Positions 24,601 through 38,700 of a DNA stretch of 64,000 nucleotides are shown here, piece after piece. A program made the translations under genes and the position numbers. This DNA comes from Aplysia californica (taxonomy: Eukaryota > Mollusca > Gastropoda > Aplysiida > Aplysiidae): positions 163,512-227,511 of the forward strand of contig NW_004797274.1 in NCBI RefSeq assembly GCF_000002075.1, read 5' to 3'. Within the stretch, counting starts at the first letter, position 1, and each line of letters opens with the position of its first letter. The notes beneath the pieces were generated by a model. That model was not told where the DNA came from. It saw only the letters and a program-made list of their open reading frames with translations, and searched no databases.

Positions 24601-26796
24601 ACCTGCCAACCACCCACTACAAGACACAATACAGTCACAACCCTGTACTGACCTACATGGCACTAGACAGCCACAACCCTGTACTGACCTGCATGGCACT
24701 AGACAGCCACAACCCTGTACTGACCTGCATGAGCTTCTTGACCACCTCGTAGATGAAAATGAGAGAGATGAGGATGGCGAAGATCTCCTCGGTGAAGCGG
24801 GTCACGTAGCGGACCAGGAAGCTGCCCTCCAGCGCAACAGCCAAGGTCGTGATGAGAAACACCCAGAAGCCGACCCAGAACCTCACAGGCAGGAACTCCA
24901 GACCGTTGGACACGCAGAACTGGGGGAAAACACCAGATAACTCCAGGATACAATGGCAAATATATAATTACATTATGGATTATAATAATTATAATATTAA
25001 TAATGACTTTAAGACAACAATAATGATAAGTTACTATAATAATAACAATAATAAAAACCACAACAATAAATAATAATAATTTTTAATTTAAAAAATAAAA
25101 AATAATATTTTCATTTACATAGCAATTACACATGGAGCGTGCTCTATGCACTTTACATCTATGAACACCCCAGCAGACACTAAAACAAGACTGAGAAACA
25201 TTCTCCGCACTCCTGGGAGCAAGCAGTGCAAGCTGTGGACTAAAGCACTAACAGACTGACCAAACCCCCCCCCAAAAAAAACAACCAAAAAAGAAAGAGA
25301 ACTTACCTTATAAAGTGATTCCTCAAAGACAAGCACGGGTCCAGTCGCTCCCAAGATGAGCAAGGGTTGGCCACACAACAGACTGAACATCATGCCAAAC
25401 ACGGAGGTTGCTATCATTGTCTCGCTCACTCCCATCAGGCTGTGCGTTTTCTCACCTGGCCAGACAAAAACAAAAATCACTCGTTCAATGAAAAGTCCCA
25501 CTCTTATTACTCTTAAACAGAAACTTAGAGAACAAAATCAGAAGAAACAAACTGTCAGCTCAAGGAAAGAGATGAATATGTATGCATATCTTGTCCTGAG
25601 AAAAATGTATTTTCAGGGCAAGGTTTATTAGGCAACTCTTGGACATAGGGCATTGCAATTGCGGCAAAACTGCTGGGTGGATTGGTTTGGTATTGACAGA
25701 CATAATGCAATATATTGTTTGAATGCTTTTATTATGGTATTTTTTGGCATTTTGGTCAAAATAAACATGGTCACTTCTGGTTCTCAGCCAACGAAGTAGG
25801 AAATATCATTTAAAAACTTAGCAAATTGCCTTGCCCAAATAGTCCCATACATTTTTTCCTTTTCTTCTCCTCCCCTCTCCCTTCCCTGCCGCATAGAAGT
25901 ACCTTAGGATCACAAGTGAAATGCACAATGACAAAAAAATGAGGTTAACCACTATGAAGCATACATTTAACCAGGCATGAAATCATGTTCAGGTTAAAGG
26001 GAAATATGTCTCATTTAGACGAAGGGACTGGATCCCCTGTCTTTGTCTGACAAATAGTCAAACCTGCTTAAACGACCACCTGTCAAGGACAATCACTTGT
26101 ACAGGCAACCACTTCCCACATGCGTTTTTTTTCTTTATCCTTTAATGCCACTGTCCAAGAGGATCATCCGTCTAAGAATACCACTTTTCTCCTTCACCAT
26201 AGGAGGTCATCTTGGAAAAATTCAGCTGTACCATTTCAGAACAGTTATCAAATCCAAAACACACACTTACTCAACAATCCTCCGAAGGCAATGCACGGAG
26301 AGAGGCAGGTGAAGAAGATGAAGAAGAGGGCTGCGATGCTCTGCTTGTTGGCCGCATCCTTGATGTCGCTGACGTAGTGCGGGTAGCGGCGGCGAACGTC
26401 GTTGATGACCCCGCCGAACAGACAGCCCGTACGTTGTAGCGGGTCGTGAGGGGGCTCCTCCTTTTCTTTGTCCTTGTCTGACAGCATGGCTGAGGGCACG
26501 GAGAGGGGGAACAGTCGGTTAGTTTTAGTTTTAGTAAGAGTTTTACAGCACTTGCAGCAGAATCAGGTTGTATAAGTGCTGAAGATAAGAGGTGTTTACA
26601 AGACAGTAACAATCACAAAAAAAGGAGGAGAGGTAAGGATGATAAGATATTTGATAGGAAAGAAGGAGCAAACCTCACCAGAGCATCCGTACCACCCGCA
26701 CGGTTGGTAAGAGAAGACAATAAACGAAGAAATGGAGAAAGAAAGAGAGAATACCGTAGGGGACAGGGAAGGATGAAAAGGGTGGGGGAAAGGGGG

Positions 26797-26862
<66 letters not shown>

Positions 26863-28239
26863 GCAAAACAATGCAGAAATAAACAAATATAGCAATTTTC
26901 TGCATTGGTAACTCAAGAGTTATTTCCCAAATTCAGGATTTTTTTTCTGATGAACGTTTATATGGGCAAAATACAAAATTTCCACAGAAAACAATTAAGC
27001 ACAAAGAAAGTCTGACCATGTTTCCTCACATCTTACAATCAACCCAATCACCCAAAATCCTCCTCCTATGCCACAACAGCCATACTTCATATTCTTTAAA
27101 TTCCCCCCATTATTTTTTTGACACAATTTACTAATTGTATCACTGACAAAAACAGAAAAGAAATGGGCAGCGCTAAGGTATAATACAGTTGATTCGTAGT
27201 TTACGCTTGATGACAGCCACATTTTGGCATTAATAGATGAGGATTATGATAGTAACACATAAAAAAAGGAAAAGGAACAGGTCACATTTTTAGAGAGCAA
27301 AACAAACACCCATACTTTTATAGAATTAATAAGTCCATAGGGTTGGTTTCATGCAATAAGTTACAGGGAAGTAACTGGAAACACATCAACCCAATTCCAG
27401 GTGAACCTGGATATACATCGCTCTAGCGCTTTTAGTACGAGTTTTACGGCACTTGCAAAACAAATTGGTCACAATATAAGGGCCAAATGTGAGAGATTTT
27501 ACTAGAGAGAAACATACAAAGAAAAGAAGGAAAGATAAGGACGATAGATGATTAATAGGAAAGAAGGCACACACTGGTGGCAGCCTATCTGTAACACATT
27601 ATGGTGTTTATGCTTGCTGTAGGACCAACACGCTGTAGCTGTGTACAACACAGGTGTTCTCAATGCAGAGCACATTGTTTTCTCAGAACAAACACGCCGT
27701 AGATGTGTACAATCCTGGTGCTCTCAATGATGTGCACATCACTGTCTTAGAAAAAAACATGTTGTAGCTGTGTACAACAGAGGTGCACACAATGTCGAGC
27801 ACACCGCTTGCTGTAAGACAAACACGCCATTGGTGTGTACAATACAGATGCACACAATGCGGTGGAGCACATCGCTTTGCCATGGAACCAGAAAACTATA
27901 TATCACAGGGCAAAGGTATAATCCCGTAGCAACATCTGTGACAAGAGCAGCGGACTACAACCTCTAATGAGAATTAGTTCCGATGGAAGTGAAATGGAGT
28001 CTTTAACTAAAGCAAATACCTAAATATTTGAGTAATGATCTATGCATACAACTGGAAGATTTATTTATGAAGTGCATTTGAAAAGGTCCGTTCCCAACAT
28101 AAGATTAAGAGTAACCAAACATTTGATCTTTTCTGAAGGTAAAAAAAATTGCTATAAAGGAACAAAGGAGCCATTTTTCTTCACTGATGTGTGAGTAGCC
28201 AAAAAGAAATTGTAATCAAATTGAAAATTCTCCCATTTC

Positions 28240-28274
<35 letters not shown>

Positions 28275-29680
28275 AGGAACCACTTACTATTTACAAAGTT
28301 GACGAAAACATCAATGAAAGCAATGACAAAAAAAAAAGCTCTTAGACACTTTTCAGACAGAGACTTGGGTCCCTTTAAAGACAAAGATGGCACTTAAACC
28401 TGTGCGGTATCTGTGCAGGGTTAGCGGTGTAAGAGCACAAGGAAACTTTGAATAATACTTAATGAAGCTCACAGCAGATATCATAGCAGTAAATACACCT
28501 TATTACACAGACAAAAAGGCAACGTTTAAATAACATAAGCTCACAATACAATTCAGTGCAAATACTTCATCCAAATGTAGCTGCACTAAATCTAACCAAG
28601 CAACAGATTTTGGCAATCTCATTTTTTTCTGAATGAACAGACTGATACTTAAGTATTTCAATAAAGTTTGGAAAAGGTATGCTGAAGACAACAACAACAA
28701 GAAGACCTTTCAGAGACATCCTCACTGTACACAACACTGTACACAACCGAACACTGTTTTAGTTTTGAGTAAAGAGAGGCATATGAAGAGTCTACAGGAA
28801 AAACGGGCATAGTCACAAACTGAAAATCATAAGGGTGTGAATTTTAAAAGCTTGTGGACTCATAACTTCATATTTGATTGATTGGTGGTTTATTGTTATA
28901 TTTGTTGAATGGGAAATCTAACAACAATAATCAACCAACAGTTGAACAGAAATACAGTTATGGGTCAACAGGCGTCCAAAATTGATACCATCGCGATTTT
29001 CAGTTTGTGACTAATCTTGTTTTTCCCGTCGACTCCTCATATGGGAACGTTAAGTCATTCAGTGTAAGAGGAAACGGCAAGACAGACAGATAGACAGAAA
29101 GAACAGAAGGAGAAAAGAAGGAGTAAGACTTACTAATTGAGCCCTCCAATCTCCTGCACAGGAAACTATGCATATTGGAAAACCCGGAGTTACTCTACTC
29201 AACATTCGAGTCATAAACGCTACAATTTGCCATAGTTAAACGCCAATATTCTTCAATTAGCCTCAACTTGTTTGTGAAAGTTTGTTAATAAAATTATGCA
29301 AAACATTCATCAGGCACAGTGAAGGCAGCGAATATCGACAACAAAACCAAAATAATTACTGCCAATTCTAACTCCAGAAAGGCAAAAACATGCCAAGAAA
29401 CAGTAGTGCCTGACCTGAGGCGACAAAGCAACAGGTAAACACGGTACCTTCCACACAAGGACCACGGGTAAAGCAACAGGCACAGACAACTAGAACAGGA
29501 AGGCACTCCAGGAGCTGTTGTCAAACTACACTCACCCACTTACAGAACAGAGGGTAATAATAATATTAAATAATAATAATAATAATAATAATAGTCATAA
29601 AAATGATGATAATAACAATAATAATAATAATAATGATAATAATAATAATAAAGATAATAATAATAATAAAGATGATGATG

Positions 29681-29734
<54 letters not shown>

Positions 29735-32700
29735 TTACAACATGCAGTTGGTCTGTCAATGTCTGACGAAGACCAATGCATCTGTAGAGAAGAATATTTT
29801 CTTAAATGAAGTAGAAGAAATATAAGGATCAAGATCACTTGTGGTTTCTGCTATGGCCAACGAGACCAATTCTGGAAGATAAAAGTTTGCCACATTCAGA
29901 GAACGTAAAAAAAACCCTTTTCAGGTCTTATAGGACCAAAATCACAGTTCCTTGCTCTTTTATTTCCTACTAAGTTTGACAATTTCTTGACGTCGTGTCA
30001 TCACTATTGCCTCACTTTTGTTTATGTTCGTTTGGGCTTTTTTCTGATCAATGCCATAATCAACATTGAATGAAACTCAAAACGATTTTTTTTTTCTTTA
30101 TAAAAAAAATAACTGATGGTTCCTCAAGGAAATTTGTTCCTAGCAAGTGTAGTCACAGAAAGTGGAACTGGTCCATTAATCTTGAAGTTGGAGAGATGGC
30201 GCACCTTCTTTCCTTTCCCATCTGGATTATTTTCTTCATCAAGTTGTGTTCTTCAGCCCACTCTCCACGAAACAGTATTTTCTTCATCAAATTTTTAACT
30301 TTAAGTGCCTGATTCCATGCAAATTCTTTATTTGCGTTGTTTTTCACAAATGAAGAAAAAGATATTCAAGTCATATTCCTTCATTGAGAATGATTAATTG
30401 AACAAGCTGAAAAGTAGCGTGATTTGACACAGTATCAAAAGCTAATGGTAAAGGTGCAAACATAGAAATGCGTCTGACTTTTGTCTGGTTTACTCATGAA
30501 GTGCACATAAAACTAACCACAACCACTAGAACCTGTAACAGGACACAGGTTTCAGAGAAAAAAGTGAAATGAACAATAAAGTGAAAGTTGAAGATCATAT
30601 CCTATTAAACCTTCATTCTCTCCACCCCCCACCCAACCCCAACACCTCAAGTTTTGTATAGAGCTCACATTATTCCGGTCACATGCGACGATCACTCGCT
30701 GGCACATCCAACAGATCATGCCTTAAGATACTGCTCGTTAAACAACAGAGTCTCAATATTTAATATGTGAAAAACTAAACAACTAAACAAGTATCAGTAG
30801 GCAAGTCAGGAATCACTAGCTGCGTGTTGCTTGTAATTAAAGACGATTATGTTTTCACTGAGGCCAAACAGAGACACCTGAACAAGTTTGAATCAACAGT
30901 TCCCCAACGATCTTGGTGGATCAGGTTTGGAATTGGAGTGCACTGTAAAATGCCAAAGTCCTTTAAGCCAGAAAGAATAGGCCACCTGTCAGTATTTGCC
31001 TTCTGCAGATCTTCATCACTACACAACAAACAACGGTTATTACGAAAACAAGACATTACGTGCGACATCCTCTTCTCTCGTTTCTCTACAACATTAAAGA
31101 CACTTGTTACATAGAATAAACTCAGTCAGTCAAAATGTTCAAAGAGAAACAGAGCTCCTGAGAGCTTGAGGAATCTGGAAAGCACTGAGTTAATGAACAT
31201 CTTCCTCTGAGGCAAACAGATGTTCAAATACAAATGTTTTCTAAGGCCTAAGGATTCTGGAAAGCACTGAGTTAATGAACATCTTTTTCTGCGGCACACA
31301 TCAGCAGGAAATGAGGTCAGCAGCTGACCTTTGTCCACTAGCAGCAGATGGACAAGCGTCTACACTCATGCAAGTTACTTACTCGGGACTTCTGCCATGC
31401 CTTTCAAGGAGAACATTGAAATAGCAATACAAACTTTTGAAACTGAATGGCAAACAAAATAAGTCAAAACAAAAATGACAAAAACATTTTGAACTTTTAC
31501 TTTTGGAACAAAACCCCTTTAAAATGGATTTTAAAAACTAGCATGAGACAAAACAGTAAGAAAACCTTCGTGTCTAGGGGATGGGAACAATGAAACTGGG
31601 AAGTTGGGAAAGGTCACATCAAAGGTGAAGAAAAATAGGCAAAAACCAGCTAGTTTACAACTTCATACTTCAGAACTATGGGTCAACAGCTCTTTCAGAG
31701 AAACAAAACTATTACAGAAAAGAGAAAAGCTTTTGACCAACTCAACACATTTGACTCTGCTAATGATTTATGCCCCTACTACCAAAATCTTGATTCTGTT
31801 CTCACGCGACTTCTTTGACCTTCCTTGTCAGGGCCAGCCCGGGTTTAGCGTGACACAACATTTAAGCAGAGAGACTGAAAAGCTCAATATAATAGAATGT
31901 GGCAATTGAACTCTTGTCTTTGGCATGCAACAGCAAATATCCTAACCATTACACTATAGATGACAGGCTGACACATCTATTAACCTTCCTAAGAGCAACA
32001 AGATGGTCCATTCAACACTCCTTGTCCGACTCACAAAGAATAACATAACAGTGAACAAAATAAATCCAAGGAACAAAACTCAAAGAGAAAGAAAATGTTT
32101 ATCCTTCTGAAGGGTACTGTGCACATGCTCGCTGGTGAAACACAACTCCGTATACAGTATGTACGCAAAAACTTATTTTTCCCTCATTGGAAAGACTGAG
32201 GTGCAAAAGGCAAGCACCAAACATAGGGACACCAGCTATCAAAGTAAACGCAAAAGTCACTGCTAAATATTTGTATGATTAAAGTGACATTCACACAATG
32301 AAACCCATTTGAACTTAGTTAGAACCACAGCTGAAAATCAAAGCAGCTAGCCACCATAAGACAACTCATCAAGACTGCAATATATCCACCTCGCACACCT
32401 TTGAAGCAATTTTTTTTCCAAGGATGAAAGACTGCCAAGAACATTCTGAGTTTAAGACCAGCATGAGGAATGACGACTTTTAATGAGTACACAGAGAACC
32501 ACGCAAGAGGTCCCGACCAAAGACCTTCTTCAATTACCCCCCCCCCAAATAAAAACAACTTTAACAACAGAGAACCATGGAGAATTGACCTCAGCTAAAA
32601 TCTTTCCACATCCAGTTCCTCCCTCTTAGCAGTTTTCAATACGCAAAAATACAACAAACAAGCAAAAAAAAACTCAAACAAATGTAATCATGAAAGTTTT

Positions 32701-35700
32701 ACGTACCCAGGAACTCTATTTAGATTATTTAGGATCAGGGCAAACCCAGGCTGAGTCAGACACAATGTCCCAGCAAAAAGACGGAGATACTTGATAAAAA
32801 ATTCTCCCCACATGGGACTCAAACTCGCATCTTCTGTGTGCAACGGTGAAACACCTAACTGCTAAACTACACTACAGGTGACTGTTGGCAGTACACAAAA
32901 AAAGAAAATTGCTTCCAATAAGCCCCCAAATTTGCAAGAATAAGGAAAGAAGAAACTAAAAATAGAACCAGTTCCACTGGTTTGAAGACAGGAAGCTGTT
33001 GATAATTATATTATAATATATTTAAAACTGTCCAACAAGGGCATATCATTCTTGACATAATCTACTGCCTTTTTTGTTTTCCTTTCATTCCTTCAACTTT
33101 GAGCCCAACCATTCCCCCAGCAGCCCTTAAATTAATATTATAGTAAGTCATGGTATTTTGTTCAGCAAAATATATTTCCTTTTTTTCATGAGTGTCCAAT
33201 GACATTCACAGACAGAATTTTGAAAGGTTAAGACATTTGTAAGCCATCACACTCTGCATAACATGACAAACAAACAAACAAACAAACAGGTACACAAATA
33301 ATGGAAAGTGCAGAAGAGTGAAGGTCATGGCGCAAAAACCAAACCAAAAATACACAACTCCTACCCAAACGAGAAACTGAAGACTAAATAATGTGGCAAA
33401 CAATTCATGTTTAAAAATTTGCAATTGCTCTTTCAACACAGCAAAGGTATGTCCATTCTTAGTCACCTTTCTTCCTGTCCTGCCTCTTTCTTTGAGCTGG
33501 CAATACAATGGCAACAATATACATGAGAAAAGATCTGTCAGTATCAGAAGGAAAATATTTAGAAAAAAAGTAAGGCCATATTAAAATTGTCTTTGCCTCA
33601 ATAGCTGAGAAAGACTTGCTGAGAACAGACCAGGAAATTGTTTCCATTTTAACTGTTTCGATCTTTCAAGCAACGTTATTTAATGGAATACACACTGAGA
33701 TTAATAGGAGTATATCAATTCCACTGAACAAAAACAACAGAAATTTGAACATTTATTTCATAATCAGACTAAGGATGTGACTCCTGAAGTGAAGCAATGT
33801 TATGCTTGTAAAAGAGAAAATTCCATCAAGGAGGAACTTTACAGGAGGGAAATTTTTTTTTCCAATGCAAGAGTTTTTACGCCCCTATCGACACAAGTTT
33901 ACAGGAGAATTACACATCTGCCGTTGATAATCCACAAACAGGGAATTAAAACGGGGAAGAGAAAACATGCGAAATTCCTCCGGGGGGGGGGGCCAATCAC
34001 TCAGTAGTTCACAAAAATCAGAGAAGAGAAAGAATTTATTGTTCCTATCCTCACCTTCCTTCTCCTCCGACTGTTGCTTCTTCTGATGTCGCAGCTGCGC
34101 TCGTTTCCGCGCCATGTGCGTGATGGGCAGAAGGGTGCGGTGGTCCCAGTCACCAGGGGGCAGCACAATGGAGTCCTCCAGGAAACTGTTGATGGCGCGG
34201 AGAAGGTCCTCTCTTGTCTCCGCTCGATAAGCTACGTTGTGAAATTGCTGTGGGAAAGGGACGTCAGAAACTTCTGGGTCAAAGATGCAAAACATTTTTC
34301 TTCAGCGTTTCTGAACCTCACCTTTCCAACGTTTCTGCATTCATACATAACGGCTTCCCTGGCAGGTTGACGGGACAATACACTCATTGTTTTCTACAAA
34401 GAAGTCATCATTGCTTTTCTCACCCTGGATCAGGGTATTGGCCATCAACAAACACTCTGCCATTTTTCTCAACCTTAGGCTAGCTTCTTGACATAATTCT
34501 ATACAAAGATATTAAACCATTCTAATGATGGCATGAGACCAAAAAAATATCTGTACTCGGAAAAACATAGAAGAATGATCTCTACCTTCTGTTATTCTTC
34601 TTTTCTCTAACCACAAGACGTACTGTTCCACCTCTGAACTGCCCTATTTGTGCCTCCTTGGCAAAATTAACAAATCAATCAAGTGGACTGTAAGTTTGTC
34701 TGAATCAAGAGAATCCTGGAAGCTTGCCTCTGGCTACAGTGTACAGATGCAGTTTTTGGTGGAACTGTTTTCACATTCAACACATGAAAACAATCTTTAT
34801 AGAAGTTTTATATCCAAGTTCAATGACAGCACCACATACCTTTAGTCATGTGCATCAGAGATGTGTTAAATTCGAAATGTAATCTATCTCACCCTTGAAT
34901 AAGTTTTGACAAAAAGTACGCAGGAGAACATTGAGTAACATATATAAGGGACAAATTGTCTTTGGACCCTTCCTCAAGCTGACCCAATGCAATAGAAATC
35001 ACTTTCTATTCTGGGTAGGCGTCTGGACACGCTCATGTTTGAGGTCAAAACGGTTTGGCATTTTGTGTTTTGACAGATGATTTTAAAGCAGTACGCATGG
35101 TACAGCTTTGCCTCAGTAGGAGACATAGAGGAAATAGAATGCCCAAATACTGCATCCCTCCCTTCAGATTTTGACTTCCTTGATATGCTCCAAAGGAGAG
35201 ACAATATCACTATGTTCGGAATCAAGGAAGGTGTAAGGATGTGTCTCACTATTTTAGACACTATTTTAGAGTTGTGATAGGGACAAAATAATAATATTTT
35301 TATGCGTAAGGGTAGTGACAACCAACCTGATTAGACATGAGGGTGGAGAGCGAGCGGCCCACTTCATGGTAGTCCATGCCTCCTTCTGACGGGCCCAGCA
35401 GGACAAACAGAAACCTGCAAAAGAAGGAAATCACACACAGTGTAAGCATTAGTACCTCTCATTACAGACTTGTCACATCTTTATTGGTGTCACAGATTTG
35501 ATGGTGAGGTCGTGGACGTATTTTTCAAAGTGACCAAACAGAAAGCCTGATCTTATCTAGAATTTATGATGCTATCAGAGGTGCCAACTAATAGGTAAAG
35601 ATATTCTCATCAGAGGAGCCAACTTGTACATAAAAATATTCTGAACTTTTCAGACCCCGTGGAAATCCATGAGAGGAGACAAAATTAACTTATCACGTTG

Positions 35701-38700
35701 TTTAATACTTATTGTATCAAGAGGTTGGATAAAATTCTGACAATTTCAGATGTAGAAATTTATCCTGTAACCCTGCACCACTGTGATATAGCCTGCCCAC
35801 TGACCTGACGGGGAGAGGCACTTCGGTGAGGTTCTCCAGCACTTGTCCCTCGGCCAGCCGCACAAAGGCCATGGCGGGTTTGGTGAGGAAGCTCACCTGT
35901 CCCACCAGCACAGTGCTAGCCTCTGAGCCTGGGGGGACACAACAAAGCTGGCATTAACAACAGGACAAAGACCATTTCTGATCATCTACATTCTCAACAA
36001 CATCACAGAAAGCTACTATAAGAGCAAACCTGACAAGTTTGAATAATGTATATACAATTATGCTTTCCTTTTCCAGTACAATTAAGATAAGTGTTCATTA
36101 AATTATAAGTAAAATCTGCCATCACTGGTAAATGTGCTTTTTACCCACTAATTTCAAGTTTAGCAAGTACCAAATTCATAAAAATCATGGTAAACATCTT
36201 TTGATCAGGCGGGGGGGAGGGATGGAGGAATGGTCAATTGATAATGGAACCTTGACCCTATGAAAATGGCTGACAGCTGCGGTGTGACTTTCATGAAATG
36301 GTACCTGATGCTACCCATTTTAAAAATCAAGTAATAAAAAAAAACCAAAAAACAAAGTATATCTGTCTTATCTCCTTCAATATATTTTACCAAAAATGCC
36401 TAAATGAAATAATAGAAGTATTTCGTCTGATTCCTTATATCATGGTGACCGATGGCTTGCTGCCATTGCAAATCCCCCAGCCCCCTCTCCAGTCTCTTTC
36501 CCCATGTCCGTGGGCAGAATCCAACCTTTGGGGATCCTCCGCATGATGTCTTGTACATGTTTCTTCTGCTCCACCGGTGTCAGGCCAATGTGGATCCCGT
36601 CAGAGAGTTTGTCCGTCTGGAGACGAAACAGTTGAAAACAAATAATGAGAACTGAGCTGTGTAAATCATATTTTGAAAAGAAAAAGGGGGTAAGGGGACA
36701 TGTGACAAGATATAGATAACATTCAACACTGAAAACAAATTGAAATGTTGACATTATGCATGCAAAGAGGAACATTATTCATAGTAGTGTAAACTTAATG
36801 CCCATTTCAACCAAAGTTCAGAACGGCCTGTTGAGGATTCGAACTGGGGCCATCTGCTTCAAAGCCTGGCAAGATATCATCAGCGCTAAAGGCCCATCCA
36901 AAGAAGAACATATCAAACAAGATATCAAAGTCATGGAATTTCATACTGTATGGAGAGACTTTTGAAGTTTCTGGAAAAGTGCTTTGGCTTCATATGAGAT
37001 AACATCAAACTATCTTATATACGTAAAAACCATCGAAAGTAGCAAAAAGAAAAAATCTAAACTGCTGAAACAATATAGTCCTATAGACTAAAATCAGTTT
37101 CAAACCCAGCCTCATTCTCTCCAAATGACCTCACAAAGTGAACATGTTGCAAATGGGGTCTTTGGCACACAGAAATATCTGTACACTTGTTGATTTAATA
37201 TAAAACTCAAGAAATTTCTAATAAAAACAGTTGAGAGTAGAGTTACTCGCTTTGCAGTCTTTTACATGGAGAATAATAGATCTCCCTCATATAAACGTTT
37301 AACTTTCAAGAATTAAGGTTATACGGTAGCCATATATTCTAAAATTTACCATATTTCAGAGTTGCACTAAAATTAGTTTTGTTTAAGAATCTAAAATCAG
37401 ATTACGGGTGTTCTTTGTGAGTAGCTTAGGACAACACACAGCACGCACAGCACAGTGCTAACAGAACTCAAAACATTTCCGTGATGTTTGTTAACAAAGC
37501 AGATTATTATACTCCAAGACTTAGGATAAAAAGTACATATGTATCTTTACTCTTCATTTTCATGAATTACGATCGGGGGGGGGGGGGGGGGGGGGCAACA
37601 GCACAGAAGGGATTGCTACCTCAGAATTACAAAGTTTTATCTGACATTTTTGGCTGTTTGGAGTTACTAAGACAATGACACCAGAAACCAAATGTTCTAT
37701 CTGCTCTATCAAAATCATAAGATTATTGGGAGCTGTTATCAAGACATTCAAAGAATTGCATTCGAAAAAGCTTAATCAATATGTGAAGAAATCTTTGAAG
37801 ACAAGTTTTAAAAAAGGATAGAACTTTGTAATTCTGGGGTAGTGATATATCCACATATACTTGTATTTCATTTTATTTTTAGGGAGGATTTTTTTCTGAT
37901 GTTGAATGGGCCCACATGAGAAGAATATGCAGCTTGTACTGGCGCCATTGAGCAAAACTCAAGATTCTTCCAACAGGGAAGAACATAAACATTTACGACA
38001 TACCTACATGTGATCAGAAGTAGGTGTCCGTCTAACAAAGGTCTCATCCCCAACATGAATTACAACAAACACACAATTCATAAACGCTTCAGGAAACTCT
38101 GAGCCATGTGTCAAAGAAAAACAAATGGCAACCAAGTCATCTGAGACAGACTTCAGAACAAACACTGCACAGGTGAAATCCTTTATAAATCTTACAATCT
38201 GATTTTGGTCGTTTCGGGGGGAGGGGTGTTGTTTTTGTTTTTTGTTTTCTTGGGGTTCAATCAGAAAGTGTTTTACTGCACTTGCAATATAAATACATCA
38301 CATATGATACGTGCCAAAGATTTGAGGTTCTACTAGATAGTAACTAACATAGAAAAGAAGGAGGAGAGATAGATCTCATACTTGTGATAGGAAAGAAGGA
38401 GCAAACCACACTTGAGAGCACCCACTGACCACCAGCAAATACCATCATATAATTGATTTAAAAAGATGGAGAATTGCAAGAAATACCAGACTGGCAATCT
38501 CCACATCCCTCATTCTCCCCTGGGCCTATTATCAGATTGTCGAAGACTTAGACCTCTATGTTTGCCTTTTGAATTTGGGAAGTTTACAAATTCAAGAAAA
38601 ATAAAGCAAGGCAAGAACCAGAAACAAAGGTTCAAGTTCAATCATTTTACAAAGACAAGAAACAGACAAAGACGTGCATAAAACCACTCAGATTCAATTA

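Larger units (their letters stand above)
26867..34054 (-). other. Exchanger intron between the transport and cytoplasmic domains (7.6 kb in all)
   Basis: Contains SINEs (27428, 31843, 32697, 33869), a 70-75 bp tandem array (27590-27895), a C run (28241-28275), a palindromic MITE (28781-29042), an AAT microsatellite (29549-29733) and a duplicated 83-bp block (31160-31300). No exon with good splice sites was seen. Confidence 0.65.

Noticed and set aside
26704-26892. Thr/Asp/Arg repeat protein
   Set aside because: GACA tetranucleotide microsatellite.
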